Assembly (NCBI RefSeq): GCF_950295315.1
Contig: NC_080171.1
Location: forward strand, 34,944,698 to 35,008,697
DNA from: Erinaceus europaeus
Lineage: Eukaryota > Chordata > Mammalia > Eulipotyphla > Erinaceidae
DNA: 64,000 nt
Reading direction: 5' to 3'
Within the stretch, counting starts at the first letter, position 1; each line of letters opens with the position of its first letter. A program made the translations under genes and the position numbers. Shown here one piece after another: positions 1 to 11,718 of this stretch. The notes beneath the pieces are model-generated. The model ran no database searches, had not been told where the DNA came from, and worked only from the letters and a program-made list of their open reading frames with translations.

Positions 1-240
1 TTTAGTCAATAAGGTAATTCTCTGGTTTATTCATTAACCTATAAGACAATTACAAAAATGACAAAATCCTGACAGAAAAGTACTGAGCAAGTATGCTATA
101 CTGTTTTACTGAGATAAAAACAGAAGCAACGATTCGCTGGATGTGGCAAACGTGCTGTACATTTCATGAAAATTATCTTATTTTACTCTGTTGAAAACTC
201 GTCAGAGTCAACAAGTTATCCACATCCTATGGAATGATAT
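1..240. other. Unique AT-rich sequence, no feature seen
   Basis: No repeat head, open frame of note or RNA-like motif is visible. The short frame starting at 191 runs into the SINE that follows and is a product of that repeat. Confidence 0.5.
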
Positions 241-537
241 TTTTTTTTTAAAAAACTTATTTATTTTCCCTTTTATTGCCCTTGTTGTTTTTTATTGTTG
301 TTTTAGTTATCATTGTTGTTGTTGCTGTCATTGTTGTTGGATAGGACAGAGAGAAATGGAGAGAGGAAGGGAAGACAGAGAGGGGGAGAGAAAGATAGAC
401 ACCTGTAGACCTGCTTCACCGCCTGTGAAGCGACCCCCCTGCATGTGGGGAGCCAGGGGCTCAAACCAGGATCCTTACGTTGGTTCTTGTGCTTTGAACC
501 AACTGTGCTTAACCTGCTGCGCTACCGCCTGACTCCC
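241..537 (-). mobile_element. SINE-A, near full length
   Basis: Read on the minus strand it starts at the GGGAGTCAGGCGGTAGCG head near 537 and ends in an A-rich tail at 241-250. The body holds the paired CTTCACAGGCGGTGAAGC arms and a CAA/CAAT-rich 3' part. The head carries a tRNA-like A box and B box (Pol III internal promoter). The frame at 191-532 is simply this SINE read backwards. Confidence 0.9.
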
Positions 538-1892
538 TGAAATGACTTTCTATCAATGTTAAGAGATTAAGATTTTTTAAATTGTATTTTCTAGGGAAAC
601 ATGATTTACAAGGTAGTTGCCATGTAGGTACAGTTTCTTACTATTTCGTGATAATTATTAACACACCACTCTCATCACCATCATCGGGCTTTCCTCTACC
701 CTAATGCTCTGGGTCCCCCAAGTCCACTCAACCCTAAGTCACCTACCTCCCAGTTTTTGATCTTTCAGTAATAGACTATAGATTTTTAAAGTTTCACCAT
801 GTGATTTGCCTTTCTTTACATGTTTCTAATGCTTATAAGTTGACTTTTTTATTTAAAAATTCAGTATATGTTCAATATCTACAAGTCCTACCCAGACCCT
901 CTTTTGCTACATTCTTCTACAATACAGCAATGTCTCTACACATTTCCCTCCTCTGTATAGTATAAAGAAGAGAAAGATATAAATGACTTGTACAGTTTTT
1001 TTATTTAAATACACTTTTAAATTAGAAATGTTTATTCTTTTTACATTAGTAAAAATAATGGTTCCAAAGCTATTTAATAAAACAATTTCAAATTCTACAA
1101 ATTTTCCGAACACACCTGATTCCAATATTAGTTATTTTTACTTAGTAGACTAAATAATATCCCAGCCAGTCCCGGAAGTTGCCCTTTTTTCTTTATACTT
1201 CTCCTCTTAAAAACCATCTGCATTTTGCCTTTGTCTTGCTATTTCTGCTTTTCAAGTGAACTGGTTATGCAATTTTGAAGGATTCTAACGAAGAGCATCT
1301 CATTGCCAATGTCAAAATGAAGAATTTAACTTTAAGCAAAAATGGGGAGTATTCAAACACTGGGAAAGAGATTCTTTTCAGCTTTTCAGAGTCTTAATAT
1401 AAATGTGAAGGTCATGGACTAAAAATCAAGTTTGGGGATAGATTTAAAGAATGGGATTTGGATTGCATTGATGAGGCATGTAAGAGCAGTAATATTCTTT
1501 GTTCTTTTGCCCTTGGCCATAATAGTTAGAAACGCTTCTTACGGTCCAACGTAACTAAGAAAGAAATTATCTCTAATGTATTTTTGGTGCACAGATGCTA
1601 TTAAGAAGTCAAATGTAGTTTACTTTAGCCATTGTATGAGATATTGGAAAAGGGAAAATATAAATCAAGAAACTAACATTTTATGCAATTAATCTCCCAT
1701 TTGTTTAGTTTTAGATGCCAGTTTTTCATGTCTCTAGGATGTAAAGGGAGAATGACATACAGAATATTAATTTCACTTGTTGCATGAGGTCTACTTTTTT
1801 CTTTGACACTTAGTTTTGGTAAAACTAAAGAGAGCACACGTTGGGCTTTCAGGAATTTTATAATTATATTAATATTGTTCTTATCCATGAAT
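538..1892. other. Unique AT-rich sequence
   Basis: No recognisable repeat or gene. A C-rich stretch at about 660-760 differs in composition from its surroundings, but I could not match it to a family. The short frames at 907-1125 and 1673-1888 have no domain and are probably chance. Confidence 0.5.
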
Positions 1893-2056
1893 GGTGGTGA
1901 TTCAAGAGAGTACAGTAACTACTATATCAAAGGACTTTCATGCTTGAGACTCCCTGATCCCAGGTTCAATCCATGACACCACTGTAAAACAGAACTGAGT
2001 AATACTCTGATCTGTCTGTATGGCTGGTGCACTCTCTCTAATTTAAAAAAAAAAAA
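1893..2056 (+). mobile_element. SINE-C, degraded
   Basis: The middle retains CCCAGGTTCAATCC, a B-box-like signal, and a CAGAACTGAGTAATACTCTG 3' core matching the AGAGCTGAGCAGTGCTCTGG core of the family. It ends in a 12-A tract. Divergence from other copies suggests an older insertion. Confidence 0.75.
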
Positions 2057-2141
2057 GGATATGAAAACTTAGTCCTCTGTATAATCTGATTAGACTTTAC
2101 TGAATTTATCCTGTCTGGTCATTGTCAAGACTATTATCATA

Positions 2142-2335
2142 GAGGCCAGTTATTGGCACACCTGGTTGAGTCTATACTTTATAGTATACAAGGGCTCAAG
2201 TTCAAACCTCTAATCCCCACCTTTGGGGGAGAAACTTCAGGAACAGTGAAACAATGGTGCAAGTGCTGCTCTCTCTCCCCCTTCCCTCTCAATTTCTTTT
2301 TGTAGCTATCTGAAATAAAAAAATAGTTTTAAAAA
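2142..2335 (+). mobile_element. SINE-B
   Basis: Head GAGGCCAGTTATTGGCACACCTGG, then a CCCACCT...GGGGGAGAAACTTC body and a CT-rich stretch ending in AAATAAAAAAATAG. The flank AAGACTATTATCATA at 2127-2141 recurs at 2671-2685, beyond the next SINE, so this copy belongs to a nested pair. Confidence 0.85.
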
Positions 2336-2345
2336 TGATTATCAC

Positions 2346-2670
2346 TGGGGGTCGGCGGTAGCGCAAAGTGTTAAGCTCACATGATGCGAAGCTCAAGGAC
2401 CAGTGTAAGGATCCCGGTTCGAGTCCCCCTCCCCACAAGCAGGGGGGTTGCATCTTAAGTGGTGAAGCGGGTCTGCAGGTGTCTATCTTTCTCTACCCCC
2501 TCTGTTTCCCTTTCTCTTTTGATTTCTCTTTGTCCTGTCCAACAACAACAACAACAGCAATAACAATAACAACAAGAGCAATAATATGGGAAAAATGGCC
2601 TCCAGGAGCAGTGGATTCGTAGTGTAGGTACCGAGCCCCAGCGATAACCCTGGAGTCAAAAAAAAAAAAA
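2346..2670 (+). mobile_element. SINE-A with 3' module T
   Basis: The head carries GGTAGCGCAAAG (A box region) and GGTTCGAGTCC (near-perfect Pol III B box, about 2407). Body and CAA repeats are followed by module T at about 2590-2655 and a 14-A tail. It lies directly behind the SINE-B at 2142. Confidence 0.9.
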
Positions 2671-2803
2671 AAGACTATTATCATATAACAGATATTCTTT
2701 ATATTGAACAGGGCCAATATTTAGTGTCGCTCATCCATTGATTTCAGGTTTATGTTAATTAATTGCCAGGGTCCAGGTGGTAGGCTTAAGTTATGTAATT
2801 GTC

Positions 2804-3064
2804 AGGGGCCAGGTGTTAGTGCACAGGGTTAAGTGCACATAGTGTAAGGCACAAAGGCCAGTGCAAGGATCCTGGTTCCCCACTTGTGAGGTGTCGCTTC
2901 TAAATCGGTGAAGCAGGTCTGCAGTTGTCTTTCTCTTCCCCTCCTCTCTTAATTTCTCTCTGACCTAACCAACAGCAGCAGCAGAAAGAGCAACAATGAA
3001 AAAAAAGATGGCCACCAGGAGCAGTGCGTGCACCCAGCCCCAGCTTGAGGCAGGAAAAAAAAAA
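2804..3064 (+). mobile_element. SINE-A with module T, exact target duplication
   Basis: It is flanked by a perfect 16-bp direct repeat AAGTTATGTAATTGTC at 2788-2803 and 3065-3080. That fixes both ends and shows L1-type target-primed insertion. The B-box region is shortened (GGATCCTGGTTCCCC). The tail is a shortened module T plus poly-A. Confidence 0.92.
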
Positions 3065-3107
3065 AAGTTATGTAATTGTCTATGACTTAATTACTCAGAG
3101 AACTTAA

Positions 3108-3308
3108 AAAAATCATTTAATTAATTTATTCATTTTGGATAGAGACAGAAATTGAGAGGGAAGTGGAGATAGAGGGGGTAGGAGATGAGAAAGATACCTG
3201 CAGCTTTGTTTCACTATTCCTGAAGTTTCCCACTACAGGTAGCTGAACCTGGGCCTATGCACACAGTAATGTGAGTGCTTAACCACGAGTGCTACTGCCT
3301 CATCCCTG
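3108..3308 (-). mobile_element. SINE-B
   Basis: Minus-strand copy: GGATAGAGACAGAAATTGAGAG, then ACCTGCAG...CACTA...GAAG, then the inverted head near 3290. It is moderately diverged. Confidence 0.8.
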
Positions 3309-5125
3309 AGAAATTTTCAAAGTATTTAAATGGATCCTAGCCCTTCATAGATGCTTCAAAGCAAACAAATAATCAAACAAAACACCTATACACCTGAGCC
3401 ATAATGTTGCTCTTGGCTAGAGATAAAATTTGGAATGAAAGCTTCTGTGCTTTTTCAAGTCAGTACACAGTGTCATCCTGCTATAGCATGCACATTTTCC
3501 TCCCTCTGTCTGCCTTCCATAGATTCACAAATAGCTGGTTACCAGCCTTCCTATAGAGTACAAGAATAGATTATTACGTAATCACCTCCTTCTCTCCTGT
3601 CTAGTGGGTGATGACTCCACTTAAGGGCAGGAGCAGTAAAGGGGAAACTTTCAATGTGGCTGGCCATCTTCCATGCAGTCTGTGGATAATAGAGCTCTTT
3701 GATGTCTGGTACATTCATAACCACTAAACTCAGATTTCCAGTCAACAGAAAAGCTATTTAACACTACTTTTGATGTGATGAAATAACTTAACTAGACATG
3801 GTTAATCACATAGCTGGTGATTATGCCATGCAAGGAAAAACCATTAAAATAAGCCAAGAGCCTCTGAAAAAGAACAAAGGAGAACTCCCTAGCAGGCATG
3901 CACATAGCTGACTCAACAGCTCTGGCATGACTCGGTGTTTTGCCATCCAGATTCATTCTCGCTGTTTTCACAACATGCAACATACACGTCACTGCTTCCA
4001 TGAGAGTTCTGCATACCTGCTGAACTTGCTTCTGTCTTATTCTGCGAGGCAGCCATAATTTGTCTTTACTCTGTTCCAGACATATCTGCCTTTGATCATA
4101 CTGCCAGGCCGAACACAGACAGATTCTGGGACTAAAACAGAGAAGGCTCTTTTGTAAAATGTAATCCCTCTTAGGTCATCTGTTTATTGCTTTGTCCAAA
4201 ATAGCTAGGTTTTCAGATGAATTGACCAGTGACACAAATGCAAATCCTCTAATAAATTAGAGCATCTACAGGTTAGCAGCATCAAAGGGAAAAAAATACC
4301 CTTGAGAGAAGACAACTGACAAGTAAGTTTATTAGTTCAGCTGGTTCAGAGACTAGCCAAGGTCCTGTTTTCAACTGAATTGTTTACTTGTGTCAGGGAA
4401 CACTTTCAGCTATTACATGAAAATAAGCAAACTGCATCTCTTGGAGTAGATTCTATACACAGGAAATGATTCTTATACATATAAATGTGATGAAAGCTAA
4501 TGAAATATTGTATGTTACCCATGTTGAAGCATTACCACAAACTTGGCAAGTACAAGAATCAACTGGTCTTGAAATTAAGCTGTTAATTATAGTATATAAT
4601 TACATTGTTTATTTAATTACAGGCTAAATAAAACAATGAATGCTTAAAATAAGCTAACATGTATTTGGTGGACTCTCCAGTATTGGTTAAACATAGATGG
4701 CACTGTTGTATAAAAACTTTTCAGGGACCAATAACAGACTTAAGAAGATGTAATTTTAAAAATTCGGACATCAAAGTAAATTTAGAGATAGTTGTAACCA
4801 GTGCTGTAGAAACCATATAGGATCTGTGCTTATATGATTAATCCTTTTAGAATGCAATATGACAAATCACTAAAAAACTCAACAAGAGAAAAATTGTATT
4901 TTTAATCATGGATAAGTTTGTTAACTACATTATAACACAAAATATGGTTAAATGTTTAATTAAAGATGTGCTCACTGTCTAGATAACTGTATATAGTGAA
5001 AGACAAACTTACTTATGTGGTTTCCAGTTTTGTCACAGAATTTCATGTGGCAAGTCAGGAAGATAGAATCTTTGCTCTCTTGAAACTTAAGATGCAGTAA
5101 AGGGAAAACAGGTAATGTGAAATAA
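3309..5125. other. Unique sequence, no feature recognised
   Basis: This 1.8 kb carries no SINE or LTR hallmark. Short minus-strand frames at 3551-3745 and 3792-4001 show no known domain, no codon-usage shift and no clear splice context, so I treat them as chance. Cross-species conservation would decide whether 3550-4150, which is less AT-rich, is functional. Confidence 0.5.
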
Positions 5126-5303
5126 AAAAATAAATAAATTATATATATATATAATTATATATATATATACCTCTCATGTTTGAGGCTCCAAGGTCCCAGT
5201 TTCTTTCTTTCCCAAACCACCATAAAACAGAGCTAATCAGTGCTCTGGTAAAACTAAACTAAACTAAACTAAACTAAACTAAACTAAACTAAACTAAACT
5301 AAA
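5126..5303 (+). repeat. (TA)n, SINE-C fragment and (AAACT)n array
   Basis: A TA-rich run (5126-5170) precedes a 5'-shortened SINE-C (5171-5249, ending GCTAATCAGTGCTCTGGT). From 5250 to 5303 there are about 10.6 perfect copies of AAACT. The array sits exactly where the SINE tail should be, so it is best read as expansion of a SINE tail. Confidence 0.85.
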
Positions 5304-6267
5304 TTTATGTAATAGTAACAACTGAAGAAAACTATAGAAGACAATATTACAGTGAGTTAGGGTGGATAGAACTACTTTAATCAGGAATCATCTTATGAAG
5401 TGATTGATATTAGAGTTGAGATCTGATGGGCAAGGGAAGAGGGAGAGTTAAGAGGGTCTTGCATAGATTAGTGGTAGGAAGGAATTAGAACAAAAATATA
5501 AAGGAGCCAAAGCAAGTCAAAGGCTTTAGGTAGGATTGACATTGTTGTACAGAAAAGAAGTAACCATGGTAGTACATGATGATTAACAAGGAGCATTATG
5601 TATGTTTATTATTAGGGAACATTATATATGTGTGCATGGTCATACTTGTTGTTCCTTTGGTTTACACTGTGATTTTTTTTTCTGTCACTGGACTGTTTCT
5701 AGAAAATTCAAATTCAGGGTCTCCGTACCATTTTTACCTGTAAAAGGTGTGGAGGTGTCAGAATAAACTCCATAGTAATTTGTTTCAGCTTGCCAATACT
5801 TCAAAATCAGCTGGCTTCCATTGTAAGGGATCCTCTATGTAATCCTATGTCAGAATGCAAAGGAATAAAGAAGCTGAACATGTGGCAGTTACACCAGATG
5901 ATGGGATTTGAATTTGAGGCTGAATGTATTAGGAAAGCATTGGAGTGTCTTAAGGACAATTAGAAAATATCTACATAGTCTAAAGATAACCCCTTTCATT
6001 TGAATGTTGACTGGATCTCATTGAATGGGGACCTAGAATCAGTTAGGAAGATAACCAGTTAGTTACCAGAAGTGATTAGACGGTTTAGGCTGGGGCAAAT
6101 AATTGATAAGGAATTCTCAAGTTCTTATACAATAGATAATTTTGCCAACCTAGACATAATTCTCAAATATTTTTAAGTGCATAAGCTAACAATATAGATA
6201 ATTAAAAAGGAAAAAAATAGAATATTAAAATGTAACTAGCAAAGAATTTAAAATATTTACATATTTT
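5304..6267. other. Unique sequence
   Basis: No repeat head, LTR end or plausible coding frame seen in this AT-rich stretch. Confidence 0.5.
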
Positions 6268-6583
6268 AATCATTATTATTATTTTATTGACACCAAGGTT
6301 ATCATTGGGACTTGGTGCTGGCACTATGAATCCACATCTCCTGGAAGTCAATTTTCCTTTTTTTCTTTTCTTTTTTTCTTTCTTTTTATTTTATTTGATA
6401 GGACAAAGAGAAATTGTGAGGGGATGGAGGGACGGATAGAGCGAAAGATAGACACCTGCAGACACCTGCAGAGCTGCTTTACTACTTATTAAGCACTTAT
6501 TAAGGTAGGGAGCAGAGGCTCAAACCCTGGTCTTTGTACTTGGTGATGTGTGTGCCCAACTGGTTGTACCATCTCCCATCCCA
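6268..6583 (-). mobile_element. SINE with module T
   Basis: Read on the minus strand: degraded head near 6583, body containing a duplicated CAGACACCTG (6447-6470), CT/AT tract, then module T at about 6280-6350 and an ATAATAATAA tail. The head is too diverged to call A or B firmly. Confidence 0.8.
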
Positions 6584-6609
6584 TTGTATGTGTATTATTA
6601 GTTAAATTT

Positions 6610-6740
6610 ATCAAAATAAAATAAACTTATATGTTCATTTACGTAATGGAGAGAGACAGAGAGCATCATACAATGCAGGGAACTGGGCTCAGAACCTTAT
6701 ACATGTAAGCCTCGTCCTCTCTCCACTAAGTCACCTCCAG
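6610..6740 (-). mobile_element. SINE-D, degraded
   Basis: AGAGAGACAGAGAGCATCAT...GCAGGGAACTGGGCTC...CTCCACTAAGTCACCTCC matches the inverted D/C type, at low identity. Confidence 0.6.
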
Positions 6741-7044
6741 GAATGCTTCAAAACATGAAAAAATATACACTGAATACATTAATATTTCCAAGTGTCTGTA
6801 CCAACTGTAGTATCACAGGAAAAATATCTGTGATCTATATTAGCTATAAGGTGCTGACAATATCTCTGTGTTTGATTGTACATTCATGATTAAGGAAAAT
6901 GATAAATTTCAGTAAGAGCCACAGGAACATAAGCATGTTTAAGTTTTAACTTATAAATCCATAACTCTCTGCACTTCACATGAAAGCCCACTGGTAAATT
7001 ATTTTTTATTTTGAGTTTTCACTGGCCATGTTATTTATTGCTGA

Positions 7045-7483
7045 TTAGTAAATTAATTCATTAATGGGAGGACAGAGAGATAGATAGAGATAGAGAGAGA
7101 CTTAAAGCATCATTCTGGCATATGCAGTGCTGGGGGCTTGAATTTTGGACTGCATACTTGTAAATCCTGCTTTTAAAAAAATATTTACTTGTTTATTTAT
7201 TTCCTTTTGTTGCCCTTGTTGTTTTATTGTTGTAGACATTATTGTTGTTGCATAAGACAGAGGGAAATGGAAAGAGGAGGGGAAGTCAGAGAGGGGAATA
7301 GAAAGATAGACACCTGCAGACCTGCTTCACTGCTTATGAAGCGACTCCCCTGCAAGTGGGGAGCCAGGGGCTTGAACCAGCATTCTTATGCCAGTCCTTG
7401 AACTTCGTGCCACCTGCGCTTAACTCACTACGCTACTGCCCAACTCCCATAAATCCTGCTATCAGTGTGTACCTCCCAGACCA
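7045..7483 (-). mobile_element. SINE-D interrupted by a SINE-A
   Basis: The left part (7045-7171) has CATCATTCTGGCATATGCAG and GGGGGCTTGAATTT. The right part (7450-7483) finishes with GTACCTCCCAGACCAC. The break carries the 11-bp repeat TAAATCCTGCT at 7161-7171 and 7450-7460, which is the target duplication of the inserted SINE-A. Confidence 0.85.
7172..7449 (-). mobile_element. SINE-A nested in a SINE-D
   Basis: Near full-length minus-strand copy, from the TTGCCCTTGTTGTTTTATTG tail complement to the inverted head GTAGTGAGTTAAGC... near 7448. It is younger than the SINE it splits. Confidence 0.9.
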
Positions 7484-7891
7484 CTTACTTGGTTATCTTT
7501 ATTTACATACATGGTAATTTATCACTGATGATGCTGGAATGAAAAATAATTTATTATTCCATGGTTCATAAACATTATCACATCTGCAGTTTCCTTGGTT
7601 TACATCACTATTTTTTTTTTCTTTCAATTAACCCTATCTACGGAGCTCAGGTCCAGGGTAACTGCAATATTTCTATCTCTACAAAGACTTATGTAGATAA
7701 CAGAATGCACTATGGATTTTTTTTTCTGTTTGCCAAGATAGACTGACTTAATATATTACTAAGTTCCATCAGAAGGACAACAGTATTAATGCAATTCAGT
7801 ATCAAAATTTAAGTATAATATATGAATAAATAATAAAACCAAGACTTTACTATCTTAGAAATCCACTTTAATCTTGAAAATAGTTATTAAG

Positions 7892-8082
7892 GGGACCAGG
7901 TGGTGGCATACCTAGCTAAGTGCATAAATTACATTGTGCAAGGACTGAGGTTCAAGCCCTCGGTCCCCACCTGCAGGGAGAAAGTTTCACAAGTGTTGAA
8001 GTAGGGCTGCGGTATCTCCCTGTCTCTTTCCCTTTCTGTCTTTCCCTTCTCAATTTCTCTAGATCTCTATCTAATAAATAAA
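7892..8082 (+). mobile_element. SINE-B
   Basis: Head GGACCAGGTGGTGGCATACC, then GTCCCCACCTGCAGGGAGAAAG and an AATAAATAAATAAT tail. Flanking repeats AATAGTTATTAAG (7879-7891) and AATAGCTATTAAG (8083-8095) differ at one base. Confidence 0.9.
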
Positions 8083-8135
8083 TAATAGCTATTAAGTGGT
8101 TTATATTTTAGGTTCTGTATTATACACATACAGAA

Positions 8136-8138
<3 letters not shown>

Positions 8139-8171
<33 letters not shown>

Positions 8172-8240
8172 GGTGTGGAGAGAGAGAGAGAGTTGAGAGA
8201 GAGAGAGAAAGATGAGGGAGAGGAGAGAGACAGGATAGCA
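8139..8240. repeat. (TG)n followed by (GA)n
   Basis: About 15 TG units at 8139-8169, then GAGAGAGA-rich sequence to about 8233. A plausible polymorphic microsatellite. Confidence 0.9.
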
Positions 8241-8534
8241 CTGTACTATTCCCTAGTAGCATAAGTCCCAGAGACAAAATAAATACATTAACAAATAAAT
8301 AAACAAATAAATGATTTTTCTTTCTTTAAAGTTAGCATTCTTGCTATTTTGAGATTAAATGAAGTTTAATTAAATGAAATCCCTTTTAAATTTTCAGACA
8401 TTGCAATTCTATAGGACAATCTGGATGATTCCTTTTTTCTCTTGCTTAGATCTTCTATATTTTTATTTCTTCTTTTTTTTTCCACATCATTGATTTTCTG
8501 TTTTCTCTTTGTCTGATAGTTTCCTATTTTTTAT

Positions 8535-8809
8535 ATTTATTTTATTTATTTATTCCCTTTTGTTGCCCTTGTTGTTTTATTGTTGTAGCTATTATTGTTG
8601 TTGTCGTTGTTGGATAGGACAGAGAGAAATGGAGAGAGGAGGGGAAGACAGAGAGGAGGAGAGAAAGATAGACACCTGCAGACCTGCTTCACCGCCTGTG
8701 AAGCGACTCCCCTGCAGGTGGGGAGCCGGGGTTGGAACCGGGATCCTTATGCCGGTCTTTGTGCTTTGCACCACCTGCGCTTAAACCGCTGCGCTACAGC
8801 CCGACTCCC
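8535..8809 (-). mobile_element. SINE-A, near full length
   Basis: Flanked by an 18-bp repeat with few differences (TAGTTTCCTATTTTTTAT at 8517-8534, TAGCTTCCTATTTTTTAC at 8810-8827). The minus-strand head keeps both box signals. Frames on both strands here (8509-8784, 8592-8774) are artefacts of the SINE. Confidence 0.92.
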
Positions 8810-8827
8810 TAGCTTCCTATTTTTTAC

Positions 8828-9644
8828 ACTCCCCTCTCTCCTGCCAGTAATACTTTTACCTACTTTCTGTCTTTTATCATTGACATTTCCCTTTCTCTTG
8901 CTGCCCTCTTCCTTGCCCAATCATCTTTACTCTCCTTCTCTTTGGCTCAGCTTCAATATGCCTTTTCTCTGTAACTCTGCAGGCCAGAGGGTGCTTAGTT
9001 GTGTGCTTGTATTTGCAACCAATCCCAGAACTCTTTGATCTTACTAAGACCTGACCAACCATGGCATTTCTTTGAACTCAACGCCTTTGGCTTTTCTCAA
9101 CAGCTCTTCCTAACTTCTACATGTCATTTTGCATTCCCTAGAATTCCATTTGTTGAAAGGTTCCAGTTGCAGAGGTGCCAAATAGTTGAGGTTTTGTTAT
9201 ATGATCAGAAATTTGGATATTTTCAAACAAGGAATTTTAGCAATGCTTTGTGCTTGAATGAGTCATAATAAGCACATAAAGACTAAAGCAAAAAAGAAAA
9301 CTATAAAAAGTAAATTATTAAGAAATGATAGCAAATTTGAAAAGGATGTCTTCTATTATATTGCTTATTGTCAGAGCAATGTAAAACATTTTCTTACCTC
9401 TGCAAAAATTCCACTACCACCCCTTCTTCAATTTGCAAGGTAAAATAGCGTAATGATTTTGTTAAGTCTAATTTTACTTCTCTCGTGTTTCTATTTAAAC
9501 TGAAGTGTTTGTAACAAACCTGGAGAACTGATGGTAAAAATGAGCTTTGGTGATTGTTATGATATGCAAAAATAGAGACTTAGCACGCAAAGATAAGTCT
9601 TAAGAGAAAATATTATCATAGTGACATTGGCTCAGGTAAATTGG
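8828..9644. other. Unique sequence
   Basis: Pyrimidine-rich to about 8960, then ordinary AT-rich DNA. Small frames at 8877-9443 have no recognisable content. Confidence 0.5.
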
Positions 9645-9712
9645 TTATATATATATATATATACATATACATATACATATACATATATACACATATATAT
9701 GTATATATATAT
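9645..9712. repeat. (TA)n/(TACA)n microsatellite
   Basis: Alternating TATATA with CATATA interruptions. Partly self-complementary, so cruciform or hairpin formation is possible. Confidence 0.9.
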
Positions 9713-10173
9713 CACTGTAGTCAATTTTCCTGAAAAATTAATCTATAAATAGTATAACTCAATTGATACTAATTACCTGTCTGCCAATTAGGCTTAAAGA
9801 ACTGACCCAAAGATTTTATCAAGGATAAAAATATCTGATTAAACTCTGATACAGCCATGATATGAAATGATTTTTGACTCTACATTGTAAACACATTGGA
9901 TACAGTTATAAAAACTAGTTAGTTTTTGCTTTATTCAATGTAGCTATAGGCTGTTTGCTTCAACTTCTTTTGTAAATAAGAAGGGAAAAGTAATTACATT
10001 TCATTTTAGCGTGCGTGGAAATTTTTCAAAGGGACTCATTTAGGAAGGAAGGACAAAATAGAATGGAGAAGAAGAAGGAGTTAAGGAGGGAAGGAAAGAG
10101 AGAGGGGGAAGAAAAAAAGAAGAGAGGAAAACAAGCAGGCAGAAAACTGCACAGGTACGGGAAGAAAAGTTGT
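9713..10173. other. Unique sequence with a purine-rich stretch
   Basis: 10030-10150 is strongly purine-rich (GGAAGG/GAAGAAG type), which explains the two opposed lysine/glutamate- and phenylalanine/leucine-rich frames. No gene is implied. Confidence 0.5.
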
Positions 10174-10356
10174 TTCTCGGGGCTATGTGGAGGCAGATCC
10201 AGTTGAGTGCACATATTACAAAGTGGGTTCAAGTTCCGAGTCCCCAGGGGGGGAAGGCTTTACTGGTGGTGAAGAAGTGATACAGGCATCTCTCCTCCTC
10301 TCCCTATCTCCTCTTTACCTGTTGATGGCTCTGTGTCTCTGTCCAATAAATAAATT
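10174..10356 (+). mobile_element. SINE-B, degraded
   Basis: Head near GGGGCTATGTGGAGGCAGATCC, then GAGTCCCCAGGGGGGGAAGGCTTT and a CCAATAAATAAATT tail. Confidence 0.8.
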
Positions 10357-10360
10357 TAAG

Positions 10361-10474
10361 GGTGAGGGAGGTAGCATAATGGTTATGTATGTCTCTGATG
10401 CCGGAGACTCCAAAATCCCAGGCTCAATCCCCCATACCACCATAAGCCAGAGCCAAATAGTGTCCTGGTAAAAA
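10361..10474 (+). mobile_element. SINE-C
   Basis: GAGGGAGGTAGCATAATGGTTATG head, CCAGGCTCAATCCCCC B-box region and the CCATAAGCCAGAGCC core. It follows the previous SINE within about 5 bp, as if inserted in its tail. Confidence 0.88.
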
Positions 10475-10677
10475 TTAATTGATTAACTAATTAATTAATT
10501 TTTAAATGGATGCCAAGTAGCAAATAAATAAATGTAAGAAAAATGATATCCCTTTCTACAATATGCATACAGGCTAGATTTACTAAGTTCATATATTGAA
10601 CAGAAATCTATAACTTTCCCTCTGTTGAATATTTACTATGTGTAAGTTATTGTTCTAGGCTTTGGTGACCCAAATAT

Positions 10678-10678
<1 letters not shown>

Positions 10679-10723
<45 letters not shown>
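10679..10723. repeat. (CA)n microsatellite
   Basis: About 22 uninterrupted CA units, likely polymorphic. Confidence 0.97.
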
Positions 10724-10725
<2 letters not shown>

Positions 10726-11705
10726 AATTATGCTGTTCATTCATCCAGCTTTTAATACAGAGCTACAAGCTTTCTAATTCTTGCCTAAAGATGATCTTGG
10801 AACATGGAACATGGAGATATGTATTCAAGAAAATGTTCCTTCTTTCATGTAAGGTACTGTTTTAGGAGTGAGAAAAAAAATCATCATAGTTTTGTCATTT
10901 GAAAAATGGGATTTATGATTAGGAATAATTGAAAAACAGTGGATTATTCAAACGCAAACCGAATAAGCAAAAAAATGCCAACCATACAAGAATTCAGAGA
11001 AAGTGCACTTCAGCTGGAGGTAAAAAGCTCAGAGACAGGAAGAAGTATGTTGTAAGAGCTACTTATGCTATAAGGCTTCATCAGAGTGAGCTAGAGGCAG
11101 AGTGGTCTGAGTTAAGAGTGGTGAGCGAGGCAGCAGCCAGATGATGAAGGTAATTATGGGTTGTGATATGAAGATTGAATTTTAAGTGTGTTGAGAAGCC
11201 ATTGTAGAAGTTTTAAGCAGAAAAACTGACAAGATAAAACATGCTTTCAGATTTTTTATTCTGCCTGAAAAATAAACTATGGGGGCACCCTGTGTTTGAG
11301 ACCCCTGCTTACCAAATGCCTTTAAAAAGGACCTTTGAGAATTTTACTTCTGCTTAAGATTCAGACAACCACAACAGCATGTCACTCCAATTCTAGCTGC
11401 AAGGAAATGGTGGCTAATCTGTAAAATTATGGCTTTCTTGAATGCATCAGAGATATGAAGCTGCAAAATGAGAAAGTACACTAAATTCCAAGGAATGACA
11501 AGCACCTCTGCAGAGAAATGGAACCCATGAGCTATATAACCTTTGGCAGATCCTGGAAAAGACAAATGGCTACCATAGAAGTGAGTAATAAATCATCAGA
11601 CAACTTTTAATAAAATCTGAAGTGCTGGATGTGGATCAGAACATCCTTTGATAATAACTGAGAATCTTGCACACCAGCAAAGTTCTCACACATTCACAAA
11701 ATCTT
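10724..11705. other. Unique sequence
   Basis: No recognised repeat. The short frames (10929-11144 plus, 11344-11565 minus) are unremarkable. Confidence 0.5.
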
Positions 11706-11718
11706 TTTTTTTTTTTGG

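Noticed and set aside
2346..2420. Genuine tRNA gene at the SINE-A head
   Set aside because: A and B boxes are present but the cloverleaf is not, and many copies occur with SINE bodies and poly-A tails.
5250..5303. CRISPR-like array
   Set aside because: A contiguous pentanucleotide repeat without spacers. No repeat-spacer structure exists anywhere in the window.
8509..9038. Overlapping arginine/glutamate-rich frames
   Set aside because: They are SINE-A sequence in three frames; the same peptides recur at other SINEs (191-532, 7189-7401, 13282-13554).
10015..10232. Lysine/glutamate-rich and phenylalanine/leucine-rich opposed frames
   Set aside because: Explained by a purine-rich tract with few stop codons.
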